Source of the DNA: an uncultured Lachnoclostridium sp.
GTDB lineage: Bacteria; Bacillota; Clostridia; Lachnospirales; Lachnospiraceae
NCBI GenBank assembly: GCA_930986645.1
Contig: CAKNJS010000003.1
Span: 1-52,634, forward strand
Reading direction: 5' to 3'
DNA length: 52,634 nucleotides
Shown here: in pieces, positions 8,170-17,235 of the stretch
Layout: each line of letters starts with the position of its first letter
How positions within the stretch are numbered: the first letter of the stretch is position 1
Translations under genes and position numbers: made by a program
The notes under the pieces: model-generated
The model's database searches: none
Seen by the model: only the letters and a program-made list of their open reading frames with translations
Told to the model about the DNA's origin: nothing

Positions 8170-8287
8170 ATTGAATTTATACTATCATATCAGGCTCTCC
8201 ATTTCAATATAGATTTTGAGAACTTTTATCATTTTCTGTATATAGTCAATATGCTCAATTATTTTTCCCTTTTTATCTTTTTTTTAG

Positions 8288-8316
8288 TTGTTCCCCACAG
8301 TGCTTTAGTGTATAAT
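8288..8316 (+). promoter_or_regulatory. Promoter of the small P-loop ATPase gene
   Basis: TTGTTC (8288-8293), 17-base spacer, perfect TATAAT (8311-8316). Confidence 0.6.
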
Positions 8317-8378
8317 GGGTATATGATATTTGAGAGGTGAAAGTCTCAAACAATACATACATAAAGGAGAGATTCGCC

Positions 8379-8801
8379 ATGGTAAATTTAATTACAGGCC
8401 CAAGAGGCAGCGGAAAGACACAGCAAATGATCGAACTTGCAAATGAGAAGGTGAAAACTTCCAACGGAAACGTAGTATTTATCAAAAGGAGCCACAAGGA
8501 TACTTACACGGTAGATTTCAACATCCGTGCGATCCGCATGGCTGATTATCCGGATATTCTGACACTCGAAGAATTCGTGGGATTCCTTTACGGCATGGTA
8601 GCCGGCAACCACGATATCGATACCATCTTTATCGACAGTGTGCTGAAACAGGCAAATATCACACTTGAAAGTCTTCCTGTTTTCCTGCAGAAACTCAATA
8701 AGATAAGCTCCGAAAACAACATCGATTTTTATCTGAGCATCGGCGCAGATAAAAAAGAGATTTCCGGTATTGATTCTTCTGATTACAATGTAATCTCATA
8801 G
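8379..8801 (+). CDS. Small P-loop ATPase, function unknown
   Basis: A 140-residue soluble protein with a Walker A motif GPRGSGKT near the N-terminus (residues 7-14), a Walker B-like strand DTIFIDS and little else. Proteins like this in Lachnospiraceae are often labelled as twitching-motility ATPases, but it is far too short for PilT and has no pilus genes nearby. The start at 8379 has AAGGAGAG 8 bases upstream; the longer frame from 8337 has none. It has its own promoter and a strong terminator, so it is transcribed alone. Confidence 0.8.
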   Translation: MVNLITGPRGSGKTQQMIELANEKVKTSNGNVVFIKRSHKDTYTVDFNIRAIRMADYPDILTLEEFVGFLYGMVAGNHDIDTIFIDSVLKQANITLESLPVFLQKLNKISSENNIDFYLSIGADKKEISGIDSSDYNVIS

Positions 8802-8824
8802 AGAGCAAAACCGATAGAACCTCC

Positions 8825-8842
8825 AGATGCTCCCGAGCATCT
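8825..8842. repeat. Small inverted repeat after the P-loop ATPase gene
   Basis: AGATGCTCCCGAGCATCT forms a 7-bp stem with a 4-base loop just before the main terminator. Confidence 0.5.
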
Positions 8843-8846
8843 ATTG

Positions 8847-8887
8847 AAAAAGCGGCGGCAGAAAATTTATTCTGCCGCCGCTTTTTT
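8847..8887. terminator. Bidirectional intrinsic terminator
   Basis: A 12-bp GC-rich stem (AGCGGCGGCAGA with TCTGCCGCCGCT) flanked by AAAA and TTTTTT. It can end both the P-loop ATPase transcript (plus) and the membrane protein transcript (minus). Confidence 0.92.
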
Positions 8888-8946
8888 CATACTCGTTTAT
8901 TGCTGAACTGCCGCTATTTATTCCTGTACCGGCTGGCCGTTTTTTC

Positions 8947-10569
8947 TTACGGTGCAGCTGATACGTCCGTTCCGTTCATGGACAGGACTGTGTTGGTTTC
9001 TTCGCCCTCTTTATACTCAATGGTCACTTCATCCCCCACATCAAAGCGGATCACATCGATATAATCGACAACCGATACGTCAAAGATTCCGTCTGATCCT
9101 TCTATCATAATATAGTAATGGGAATTCCCGTCAACCACACCCTGAGCAATCTTTGTGATCTTCCCTTCTGCTGTCAGGATCTCGCGGGTGTCTTCTTCCA
9201 CCTCTTTAATGCCATTCTGATACATCAATGTTGTGTACTGCTCCTCACACGCGCTCACTGTATCCCCCGTCGCCACAATCTGATATTTCTGAACATTGAC
9301 CATAGCATACATTTTCACCAGTCCGGCATCATCTTTCAACGCAATAAAATACGTAGGCTCTCCCGATATATTGAGGAGAAGAGGAAATGTCGCGGTATAA
9401 TGCAGGTTCTGCACCTGTCCCTCTGCCGAATCCATAGCAGACTGTTCCGTCGCCCCTTCTACCTCGTAGAACTTCGTCTCCATTGTCCGCTGGTTCATCA
9501 GCACAAATCCGACGTTGGACTGGTCTCCCGTTATAGAGGTGACACCCGTGTACACCCATACATCGTCATCGATTGCCAGATAATTATAGCCGTCCGTAGT
9601 TACAAGGCAGTCCTTCTGGCCAAATACACTGTTAAGGAATCCATGCTGGAGAGTTCCGTGATAATCATATAGTTCCACAAGAAGATCTGCCGAATATGCA
9701 CGGTCAATCCACTGCGGGGCGTCCTCAATGGCATAATCCTCCGTCTCTCCTGTAATCGCATTACACAGTACTACCCTGCCGATAGTCACGCCGCCGAAGA
9801 GTCCGATATTATATTTTTTTACCGGGCAGATCCAGTATGGAGTCCCCTCTTCATCCACTTCGAAACTCAGATCATTAAAAATATAGGTCGGATAACGGAA
9901 CCGCAAGTGCCTGTAAATATTCCGGTTAAAATGATCACTCGTGGTATATTTCATTCCTTCGTCCAGCTTCACAAGCTCGGTATCCTGAGTTGCCATATCA
10001 ATCTTCATATACGCCGGGATACCTTCACCGTTATTTGTAAGCCATTTTATGATACTGGCATATTTAAGCGGAGACACTCTCACCGGACGGTCCTGATAGT
10101 TGATCTGGGAATAAAGATTATCCACCTCAAACTGGGATACCATGTCCACCATGCTTCCCATCTCCCTGTTTCCCAGAAGAGTGGCAGAGTCCCTGTCAAG
10201 CAGGGGAATCTGGTCAAAGGAGAGCTCCTCGATATCTGTCGCAAACTCTCCCGTCTCCACAGTCATCAGCTGCTGGTATTTCTTCGCATTTACAACCGGT
10301 GAGGACAGCAGGGCGCCTGCCAGATATACAATAACGACAGCCGCAAATATCCCCAGTATCACTTTCAGCCCTTTGGATTCCTTCAGCTCATACCGGCTGA
10401 GCTTTTTCTTCCGTATAAATATTGCCGCTATAAGCAGTACCAGAACTCCCAGAAAAACCCAGAATTCCGTAGAGTGGATATTTACTGCCGGCAGTGCAAT
10501 GTAATAATAGAGACCGAGCAGGATGATAACAATTCCCGCAATAATAATATTTCGTTTTGCCTTTTTCAT
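8947..10569 (-). CDS. Membrane protein with large extracytoplasmic domain, unknown function
   Basis: A 540-residue protein I cannot assign to a named family. Three hydrophobic segments lie at the N-terminus (about residues 7-25, 36-53 and 69-89). They are followed by some 450 hydrophilic residues, probably outside the cell, without cysteine pairs or catalytic motifs I recognise. The C-terminal 90 residues (ILTAEGKITKIAQGVVDGNSHYY) look like a small beta-barrel. AAAGGG precedes the start. It lies downstream of the trkA-trkH operon, separated from it by a terminator. Confidence 0.8.
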   Translation of the reverse strand: MKKAKRNIIIAGIVIILLGLYYYIALPAVNIHSTEFWVFLGVLVLLIAAIFIRKKKLSRYELKESKGLKVILGIFAAVVIVYLAGALLSSPVVNAKKYQQLMTVETGEFATDIEELSFDQIPLLDRDSATLLGNREMGSMVDMVSQFEVDNLYSQINYQDRPVRVSPLKYASIIKWLTNNGEGIPAYMKIDMATQDTELVKLDEGMKYTTSDHFNRNIYRHLRFRYPTYIFNDLSFEVDEEGTPYWICPVKKYNIGLFGGVTIGRVVLCNAITGETEDYAIEDAPQWIDRAYSADLLVELYDYHGTLQHGFLNSVFGQKDCLVTTDGYNYLAIDDDVWVYTGVTSITGDQSNVGFVLMNQRTMETKFYEVEGATEQSAMDSAEGQVQNLHYTATFPLLLNISGEPTYFIALKDDAGLVKMYAMVNVQKYQIVATGDTVSACEEQYTTLMYQNGIKEVEEDTREILTAEGKITKIAQGVVDGNSHYYIMIEGSDGIFDVSVVDYIDVIRFDVGDEVTIEYKEGEETNTVLSMNGTDVSAAP

Positions 10570-10589
10570 ATTTTCCCTTTCTTTTTAAA

Positions 10590-10617
10590 ATGCCCCGCAG
10601 CAAACCCTGCGGGGCAT
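10590..10617 (-). terminator. Terminator of the trkA-trkH operon
   Basis: An 11-bp perfect stem (ATGCCCCGCAG with CTGCGGGGCAT) and 6-base loop, followed on the minus strand by TTTTAAAAAG. Confidence 0.85.
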
Positions 10618-10652
10618 CTTTTGTATACGTTTCTTTCTGCCTCACGCTTCTC

Positions 10653-12098
10653 TTAGAATTTCTTCCTCCAGAGCGCAGGCGACAAGAGGATCAGGAACGG
10701 AATGATCTCAAGCCGTCCCACAAGCATATCAAAACTGAACACTATCTTGGAAAGCGGTGAGAACATATGGAAGTTCTCCACCGGTCCGACTTTTGATATA
10801 CCGGGTCCTACATTATTTATTGTTGTCAGGACACCGCTGAATGATGTAGCAAAATCAAAATTATCAATAGATACGATCAGTACGGATGCCACCAGTATAA
10901 ATACATATGCGGCAAAATATACATTTATCCCCCGTAATGTATCCTGTCCCACTTTTCTGCCGTTGAGTTTCACAACAGTCACTGCATTCGGATGGAGCAC
11001 TTTGTGGATTTCCTGTCTGATCGATTTGATCAGAATCACGAAACGGCAGACTTTGATGCCTCCTCCGGTAGATCCCGCGCTGGCACCGATAAACATAATG
11101 GTCAGCAGAACCGCCTTCGACAGTTCAGGCCACAGTTCATAATCCGCCGTGTAGAATCCTGTTGTCGTAATAACCGACGCCACCTGAAACGCCGCATAGC
11201 GGAATGCATGGAACACATTTTCATAAATGTTCAGAATATTCACTGTAATCACCGCGATGGACGCAGCAATAATTCCCAGATATGCTCTGAGTTCTTCGTT
11301 CTTGAACACGCTTTTCCAATCCTTTATAAGGAGCAGGAAATACAGGTTGAAGTTCACGCCAAAGAGGATCATAAATACCGTGATCACTCCGTCAATATAT
11401 GCACTGTCATAAAAGGCCACACTTGTATTCCAGTTATTGAACCCTCCGGTCCCCGCTGTACTGAAAGAATGGATCAGAGCATCATAAAGATTCATACCGC
11501 CGAGCATAAGAAGTATTACTTCCACTGCCGTCATTGCAAAATACATACCGTACAGGATCGTTGCTGTATTTCTTGCCTTCGGCACCAGCTTATCCGACTC
11601 CGGTCCGGGCATCTCCGCACGCATGAGCGGCATTGAATTTTCATCATCCAGTGAAGTGATCATCAGTACAAAGACCAGCACTCCCATACCGCCGATCCAG
11701 TGTGTCAGACACCGCCAGAAATTCATGCCCATAGGGAGGCTCTCAATCTCCTGAAGGATCGTAGATCCGGTTGTTGTAAATCCTGATACAGTTTCAAAAA
11801 ATGCGTCAATATAGTTTGGAATGGTTCCGGATATCACAAACGGAATTGCTCCGAAAAGCGACCATAAAATCCAAGCCAGTGCAACAATGGCAAAACTTTC
11901 TTTCCCGTATATTCTCGTACATTTCGGCCGTTTTCTCCCGAAGATCAGATATACAGCACCGAGAATCACACTTACGATCAGGAAAGAAAAGCCGCTTTTT
12001 TCCCAGTAAATCAGGGAAACAAGGGCTGGAATCAAAAGCACTGCGCCTTCCACGCCCAGCATTTTCCCCAATATGTATACAATCATTCTCTTGTTCAT
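10653..12098 (-). CDS. trkH: Potassium uptake channel subunit TrkH/KtrB
   Basis: Membrane pore of the Trk/Ktr potassium uptake system; works with the cytoplasmic gating protein TrkA encoded just upstream. The 481-residue protein has the four repeated M1-P-M2 units, whose selectivity filters are visible as TTTGSTI, TAGTGGFNNW, TTTGFYTADY and the region around NNVGPGISKVG; SAGSTGGGIK is also characteristic. Length is usual. The start lies 9 bases after the trkA stop codon, so the two are co-transcribed and a terminator follows. Confidence 0.95.
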   Translation of the reverse strand: MNKRMIVYILGKMLGVEGAVLLIPALVSLIYWEKSGFSFLIVSVILGAVYLIFGRKRPKCTRIYGKESFAIVALAWILWSLFGAIPFVISGTIPNYIDAFFETVSGFTTTGSTILQEIESLPMGMNFWRCLTHWIGGMGVLVFVLMITSLDDENSMPLMRAEMPGPESDKLVPKARNTATILYGMYFAMTAVEVILLMLGGMNLYDALIHSFSTAGTGGFNNWNTSVAFYDSAYIDGVITVFMILFGVNFNLYFLLLIKDWKSVFKNEELRAYLGIIAASIAVITVNILNIYENVFHAFRYAAFQVASVITTTGFYTADYELWPELSKAVLLTIMFIGASAGSTGGGIKVCRFVILIKSIRQEIHKVLHPNAVTVVKLNGRKVGQDTLRGINVYFAAYVFILVASVLIVSIDNFDFATSFSGVLTTINNVGPGISKVGPVENFHMFSPLSKIVFSFDMLVGRLEIIPFLILLSPALWRKKF

Positions 12099-12107
12099 TT
12101 TCTACAC

Positions 12108-13466
12108 CTACACCAAAATATCTTCAAGATCTTCAATATGGCTGTCCATTGTGACCACGATCACACTGTCGCCCACTTCCATGCAGTCATTACCGCCGGG
12201 AATAATAATCTGTCTCTTTCTGGCAATACAGGCGATCAGATTATTTGATCTGATCTGAAGATCTTTCAGCGGCACCCCGGTGTATCTTGTCTCTGCCCGG
12301 ATAATAAATTCAAGGGCTTCCACTTTCTCATCCACAAGCTGATAGAGTGTTTCCACATTCGCACTGCCCTGTGAATTCTTTCTCGCTCTGACATAGCTCA
12401 GTATGGCGTCCGCTGTCGCTGTCTTCGCGGAAACAATACTGTCAATTCCAAAATCTTCCACCATGCTGGCGCGGCGGTCTTCATTGATCTTTGCTATAAT
12501 CTTCGTCGCTCCCTGACTCTTGGCAAACAGTGCCGTGATAATATTTTCTTCATCCATTCCCGTCAGGCCGACGAAAGCATCTGCCTCCTCGATACCTTCC
12601 TCGATCAGCAGATCATGGTCTGTTGCATCTCCATTGATAATCGTCGCTTTCGGGAGAAGTTCGCAGAGTTCCTCGCAACGGTTTACATCACGCTCAATGA
12701 TCTTGACCTGCATTCCGATCTTACACAGCTGCACAGCCAGATAATACGCCACTCTGCCTCCGCCGCAGATAATAACTTTTTTAATCTTTCCACGGTGCTT
12801 TCCGAACATACGGAAGAAACGCTCCATCTCAAAATGTGAAACAGCCATATGGAGACGGTCGCCTTCCTTGATCTCATAATATCCGTCCGGGATCAGTACG
12901 TCCCTGCCATGTTCAACAGCACAGACAAGAAGCTTGATCTGGAACTTGTTATACATATCCGCAAGAGACATGCCAATCAGCCTGCTGTCTTTTTGAACGG
13001 GATATTCGATCAGCTCCACCTTCCCCTTTGCAAATGTTTCTATCTTACTGGCGTCCGGGAAAAGCAGAAGTCTGCTGATCTCGTCCGCAACGATCAGTTC
13101 GGGATTCACCGCCATACTGAGGTGAAGATCCTCCTTCAACAGTCCGATCTGCTTATAATAGATCGGATTACGCACACGGGCAATCGTATGTCTCGCGCCG
13201 AGCCGCCTTGCAATCAGGCAGCTTAACATATTGCATTCATCCGCCGATGTACAGGCGATCACAAGATCCGCATGAGGCACGTCTGCCTGCTTCTGCACTT
13301 CTGCATCCGCCGCATCCCCTGTCACGCAGGCAATGTCAAGCCGGTCCACAGCGTATTTCAGTTTCTTTTCGTTACTGTCGATCATCACCACATCATAGTT
13401 TTCGACTGAAAGCTGCTTAGCTAGTTTATACCCTACTTTCCCATCTCCGATGATAACAATCTTCAT
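12108..13466 (-). CDS. trkA: Trk system potassium uptake protein TrkA
   Basis: Cytoplasmic RCK-domain protein that gates TrkH in response to bound nucleotide. The 452-residue protein is a tandem duplication: an NAD-binding fold at the N-terminus (IVIIGDGKVGYKLAKQLS) with its TrkA-C domain, then a second one (KVIICGGGRVAYYLAVQLCK) with another TrkA-C domain ending MDSHIEDLEDIL. The start is set at 13466, where a GAGGGA site precedes MKIVIIGDGK; the 26-codon longer frame would run through the promoter. Transcribed with trkH. Confidence 0.95.
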   Translation of the reverse strand: MKIVIIGDGKVGYKLAKQLSVENYDVVMIDSNEKKLKYAVDRLDIACVTGDAADAEVQKQADVPHADLVIACTSADECNMLSCLIARRLGARHTIARVRNPIYYKQIGLLKEDLHLSMAVNPELIVADEISRLLLFPDASKIETFAKGKVELIEYPVQKDSRLIGMSLADMYNKFQIKLLVCAVEHGRDVLIPDGYYEIKEGDRLHMAVSHFEMERFFRMFGKHRGKIKKVIICGGGRVAYYLAVQLCKIGMQVKIIERDVNRCEELCELLPKATIINGDATDHDLLIEEGIEEADAFVGLTGMDEENIITALFAKSQGATKIIAKINEDRRASMVEDFGIDSIVSAKTATADAILSYVRARKNSQGSANVETLYQLVDEKVEALEFIIRAETRYTGVPLKDLQIRSNNLIACIARKRQIIIPGGNDCMEVGDSVIVVTMDSHIEDLEDILV

Positions 13467-13543
13467 TCTTATTTCCCTCTGTAGTATCAATATTTTAGTG
13501 CCGATAATATCCGGGCTTTCCTGTCCGTATACACAGCAGAGCA

Positions 13544-13572
13544 ATTATAGCACCTTTAATTCTAAATCACAA
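13544..13572 (-). promoter_or_regulatory. Promoter of trkA-trkH
   Basis: Minus strand TTGTGA (13572-13567), 17-base spacer, perfect TATAAT (13549-13544). Leader of about 70 bases, too short for a c-di-AMP riboswitch. Confidence 0.65.
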
Positions 13573-13646
13573 TAATCTTAGCACTTTCTTAACGCACTTC
13601 TTAATACAATCTGAACACCCCGGCAGCATCCTTATTCTGCCGGCAG

Positions 13647-13694
13647 AAAAGGAGGTGCCAGATCCTGTCTGCCAGATCCTGCGCCTCCTTTTTT
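13647..13694 (-). terminator. Terminator downstream of the EF-G-2 gene
   Basis: Stem AAAAGGAGGTGC with GCGCCTCCTTTT (one G-U pair). The loop contains half of a direct repeat, GCCAGATCCTG at 13657-13667 and again at 13671-13681. T-rich on both sides, so it may act in both directions. Confidence 0.7.
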
Positions 13695-13737
13695 CTCTTA
13701 CTTATTATAACAGTATTTGTAAAAACTTATTGCGTTT

Positions 13738-15813
13738 TTAGTCCTCTGCCGCCCTTGCCTTTATCTCTTTTTCCTGCACATCTGACGGAGCCTGCTCATA
13801 CCTAGCAAATGTATACTCATAGGTTCCGCGTCCGCCTGTCATAGATCTCAATGTCGTACAGTATCCGAATAATCCTGTCATAGGGATATCTGCTTCGATC
13901 ACCTGCTTGCCGCCTGCAATCGGATTCATACCGAGTACACGGCCGCGTCTCTTATTCAGATCGCCCATTACATCGCCTGTATAATCATCAGGCACAGTAA
14001 CTTTCATAGAAGCGATCGGCTCAAGGAGTACAGGCGATGCCTCCATGAAACCTTTCTTAAACGCCTGTGATGTGGCTGTCTTGAACGCCATCTCCGAAGA
14101 ATCTACCGGATGGTAAGATCCATCGTAAAGAATTGCTTTCACGCCCACAACCGGATATCCTGCAAGAGGTCCTTTAACTACGGATTCCTGAAGTCCCTTT
14201 TCTACTGCCGGGAAGTAGTTCTTCGGAACCGCACCGCCGACTACACATTCCTCAAAGATGTACGGTGTATCCAGATCACCTGACGGTTCAAATTTCATCT
14301 TAACATGACCATACTGGCCGTGCCCGCCGGTCTGTTTCTTATACTTCATATCCACATCGGATGTCTTGCGGATCGTCTCGCGGAACGCAACCTTCGGCGT
14401 CTCCAGCGTAATCTCCACTTTGTATCTTGCAGCCAGTTTGCTCGCTGTAATTTCCAGATGCTGATCGCCCATGCCATAGATGAGAGACTGCCTGTTCTCG
14501 CTGTCATTTACCACCTTAAGTGTCACATCCTCGGCTGTCATTCTCGCAAGGGCCTGCGATACTTTGTCTTCATCCCCTTTATTCTTCACCGTATACTTCA
14601 TGTATGTATAAGGTACCGAATAATCTGTCTTCGCATATGTCACCTGATTTGCCTTTGTAGAAAGAGTATCACCGGTGCGTGTATTTGTAAGTTTTGCGAT
14701 AGCGCCGATATCTCCTGCAAAGAGTTCTGATACTTCTGACGGTTTATTTCCACACATTGTGTAGAGCTTGCCCGGTTTTTCTTCCGCTTCCGTATTTACA
14801 TTGTAAAGTACATCATCTCCTTTAAGTACGCCGGAGCATACCTTAATAAAGGAATATTTTCCGATAAACGGATCAACCATTGTCTTGAATACATATGCGG
14901 TCTTAGCCTTGGAGAAATCATAGTTTGCTTCAAAGATATCATTTGTCGTACGGTTAATGCCCGCGCATGTCCTCTTGTCCGGGCTCGGGAAGAAACGTAC
15001 AATATCTGACAGAAGGTTGGCAACGCCCTGAGCCTGCACATTAGAGCCCATTGCAACCGGAACAATATCTCCGTCCATAACCTCAGTACGCATAGCTGCG
15101 CGGATCTCCTCAACCGAAAACTCCTCGCCGTTAAAATAGCGTTCCATAAACTCTTCGCTCGTCTCAGCGACAGCTTCCATCAGGGAATCTCTCAAAATTT
15201 CAAGGTTCGGCTTACAGTAATCCGGGATCTCACACTCTTCTCTCTGTCCGATTCCCGTGTATCTGCGGCCCGCATTCTTAATTACATTAATATATCCGAC
15301 CAGTTTTTCATTCTCGCGGATCGGCTGGAAATGGGGAGCGATCTTCTTGCCGTAACGCGCGGTCAGATCCTCGACAACCTGACGGAAACTTGCATCGTCC
15401 ACATCCATTTCTGTCACATAGACCATTCTCGGAAGATTATACTTATCACACAGCTCCCATGCTTTTTCTGTTCCAACCTGCACTCCCGCTTTGCCTGACA
15501 CTACAATGACTGCCGCATCCGCCGCGCTGACTGCTTCCTCCACTTCACCGACAAAGTCGAAATATCCCGGTGTGTCAAGAATGTTGATCTTCGCTTTTTC
15601 CCACTCGATGGGGATCAGGCTTGTACTGATTGAAAATCCGCGTTTCTGCTCCTCTTTATCGAAATCACTTACCGTATTTGCCTCCGATACTTTGCCCATA
15701 CGGCTTGACGCTCCTGAAACATAAAGCATTGCTTCGACAAGACTGGTCTTTCCGCTTCCGCCGTGTCCGAGCAATACCACGTTTCTTATTTCGTCCGTTC
15801 TGTAAACTTTCAT
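13738..15813 (-). CDS. Elongation factor G paralogue (EF-G-2 type)
   Basis: Translational GTPase homologue of 691 residues with all EF-G domains. The P-loop is GHGGSGKTS (17-25). Two key motifs differ from the main EF-G: the G3 motif is DTPGYFDF, with tyrosine in place of the catalytic histidine of DTPGH, and the G4 motif is TEMD instead of NKMD. As I recall, the tyrosine is shared by EF-G-2 proteins such as the Thermus paralogue. It is therefore a paralogue, not the housekeeping translocase, which usually sits next to the ribosomal protein genes. AAGGAGG precedes the start. Monocistronic, with its own promoter and terminator. Confidence 0.9.
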   Translation of the reverse strand: MKVYRTDEIRNVVLLGHGGSGKTSLVEAMLYVSGASSRMGKVSEANTVSDFDKEEQKRGFSISTSLIPIEWEKAKINILDTPGYFDFVGEVEEAVSAADAAVIVVSGKAGVQVGTEKAWELCDKYNLPRMVYVTEMDVDDASFRQVVEDLTARYGKKIAPHFQPIRENEKLVGYINVIKNAGRRYTGIGQREECEIPDYCKPNLEILRDSLMEAVAETSEEFMERYFNGEEFSVEEIRAAMRTEVMDGDIVPVAMGSNVQAQGVANLLSDIVRFFPSPDKRTCAGINRTTNDIFEANYDFSKAKTAYVFKTMVDPFIGKYSFIKVCSGVLKGDDVLYNVNTEAEEKPGKLYTMCGNKPSEVSELFAGDIGAIAKLTNTRTGDTLSTKANQVTYAKTDYSVPYTYMKYTVKNKGDEDKVSQALARMTAEDVTLKVVNDSENRQSLIYGMGDQHLEITASKLAARYKVEITLETPKVAFRETIRKTSDVDMKYKKQTGGHGQYGHVKMKFEPSGDLDTPYIFEECVVGGAVPKNYFPAVEKGLQESVVKGPLAGYPVVGVKAILYDGSYHPVDSSEMAFKTATSQAFKKGFMEASPVLLEPIASMKVTVPDDYTGDVMGDLNKRRGRVLGMNPIAGGKQVIEADIPMTGLFGYCTTLRSMTGGRGTYEYTFARYEQAPSDVQEKEIKARAAED

Positions 15814-15882
15814 GCTGCTGCCTCCTTGTATGTAGTTATTCTGCCTGCCCTCTTTTCAGTCAGGTAAGCACATCATGGGTAT

Positions 15883-15911
15883 ATTGTACTAAAATTTGCG
15901 TATAATTACAA
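15883..15911 (-). promoter_or_regulatory. Promoter of the EF-G-2 gene
   Basis: Minus strand TTGTAA (15911-15906), 17-base spacer, TACAAT (15888-15883). Confidence 0.6.
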
Positions 15912-15956
15912 CTATTTTATTCACATTTTACATATCACTTCACTTAGATGATGTGA

Positions 15957-15991
15957 GTTTACTTTTACGATGTAAAGTGCTAAGATATGCA
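15957..15991 (+). promoter_or_regulatory. Possible tyrA-aroA promoter with a TTTAC/GTAAA dyad
   Basis: TTTACT, a 17-base spacer and TAAGAT are readable around 15959-15987, each matching four of six consensus bases. Inside is the dyad TTTAC-GAT-GTAAA. The 15912-16057 stretch holds no T-box or other riboswitch core that I recognise. Confidence 0.3.
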
Positions 15992-16057
15992 TGTATGTGC
16001 AGACAGTTCTGCATGGCAGCTATGACCTTACAACTGACGAAAGGAACTTATCTGATC

Positions 16058-17155
16058 ATGAATTCTATGAAGATCGGCTTTATCGGACTTGGTCTGATCG
16101 GCGGCTCGGTCGCCAAAGCCATACGGAAATACTATCCTGATTATGAAATTGTCGCATTTGATAAAAACCGGGAGACACTTGCGCTTGCCGTACAGGAAAA
16201 TATAATCGACACGGCATGCTCTTCTATTGACGACAATTTTAAAGGGTGCGGTTATCTCTTTCTCTGTGCCCCTGTCTCCTGCAACACCGCCTATCTCTCC
16301 CAGCTCAAAGGACTGCTGGACGCGGACTGTATCCTTACAGATGTAGGCAGTGTCAAGACATCTATCCACGAAGAAATTACCGCCCTTGATATGGAAGAAA
16401 ACTTTATAGGCGGGCACCCTATGGCAGGCTCGGAAAAAAGCGGTTTTTCCAATTCCAAGGCACATCTTATAGAGAATGCTTACTACATTCTGACTCCGTC
16501 GGAAATAGCATCGAAAGAAAAGGTAGAGAGATACCGCAGTTTCGTATCCTCTCTAAAAGCAATCCCGGTTATTCTGGACTACCGGGAACACGACTGCATC
16601 ACTGGAACGATCAGCCATCTCCCGCATATTATCGCAGCTACGCTTGTAAATTATGTACGGGATAATGATACTAAAGACGAGTTGATGAAAGCCCTCGCGG
16701 CAGGCGGTTTTAAAGATATCACGAGGATTGCCTCGTCTTCTCCTGTCATGTGGCAGCAGATCTGTCTGAAAAACGGCAGTAATATCTCGCGGATTCTCTC
16801 CGGTTATATTCAGGCTCTTGAAAAAGCTAAAGCGGCCATAGACTCGGAAAATGAAAATGAACTGTATTCACTCTTCGAGACATCCCGCGACTACCGGGAT
16901 TCCATGCCGAACAGCTCGGCCGGTCCGATCAAAAAGCAATTTGCCTTATACTGTGACATCATCGATGAAGCCGGAGGGATCGCCACAATCGCCACTATAC
17001 TTGCCAGCAATAATATTAATATTAAAAATATCGGTATCGTTCACAACAGAGAATTTGAAGAGGGTGTACTGCGCATCGAATTCTACGATGAGGCGTCATC
17101 CGTAAAAGCCGCCGGACTGCTGCAGAAGTACCGCTATATCGTCTACGAAACCTGA
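16058..17155 (+). CDS. tyrA: Prephenate dehydrogenase with C-terminal ACT domain
   Basis: Converts prephenate to 4-hydroxyphenylpyruvate in tyrosine synthesis. The 365-residue protein starts with an NAD-binding fold (KIGFIGLGLIGGSVAKAI) and has the conserved GGHPMAGSEKSG histidine motif. The last 70 residues (from FALYCDIIDEAGGIATIA) form an ACT domain, the usual site of tyrosine feedback inhibition. The start at 16058 is preceded by AAAGGAA, 12-13 bases away. Longer in-frame starts run through the divergent promoter region. aroA follows 80 bases later, so the two likely form an operon. Confidence 0.93.
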   Translation: MNSMKIGFIGLGLIGGSVAKAIRKYYPDYEIVAFDKNRETLALAVQENIIDTACSSIDDNFKGCGYLFLCAPVSCNTAYLSQLKGLLDADCILTDVGSVKTSIHEEITALDMEENFIGGHPMAGSEKSGFSNSKAHLIENAYYILTPSEIASKEKVERYRSFVSSLKAIPVILDYREHDCITGTISHLPHIIAATLVNYVRDNDTKDELMKALAAGGFKDITRIASSSPVMWQQICLKNGSNISRILSGYIQALEKAKAAIDSENENELYSLFETSRDYRDSMPNSSAGPIKKQFALYCDIIDEAGGIATIATILASNNINIKNIGIVHNREFEEGVLRIEFYDEASSVKAAGLLQKYRYIVYET

Positions 17156-17188
17156 GCGCGGACGGCAGCAGAAAACACAAGATACAAT

Positions 17189-17214
17189 CGGAGCCTTATG
17201 GATACAAGGCTCCG
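17189..17214 (+). repeat. Intergenic hairpin between tyrA and aroA
   Basis: CGGAGCCTT and AAGGCTCCG form a 9-bp stem without a following T-run. It is more likely an RNA processing or stability hairpin than a terminator. Confidence 0.45.
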
Positions 17215-17235
17215 CAGAAGAAAGGATAAATACTT

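Noticed and set aside
13467-13560. Possible c-di-AMP (ydaO) riboswitch before trkA
   Set aside because: The leader is only about 70 bases, shorter than the riboswitch, and lacks its conserved core.
13657-13681. Two copies of GCCAGATCCTG as a possible mobile-element trace
   Set aside because: The copies fall inside the loop of a terminator and nothing else supports an element.
15912-16057. Possible T-box leader before tyrA
   Set aside because: No specifier loop, conserved T-box sequence or terminator is visible; only short dyads.
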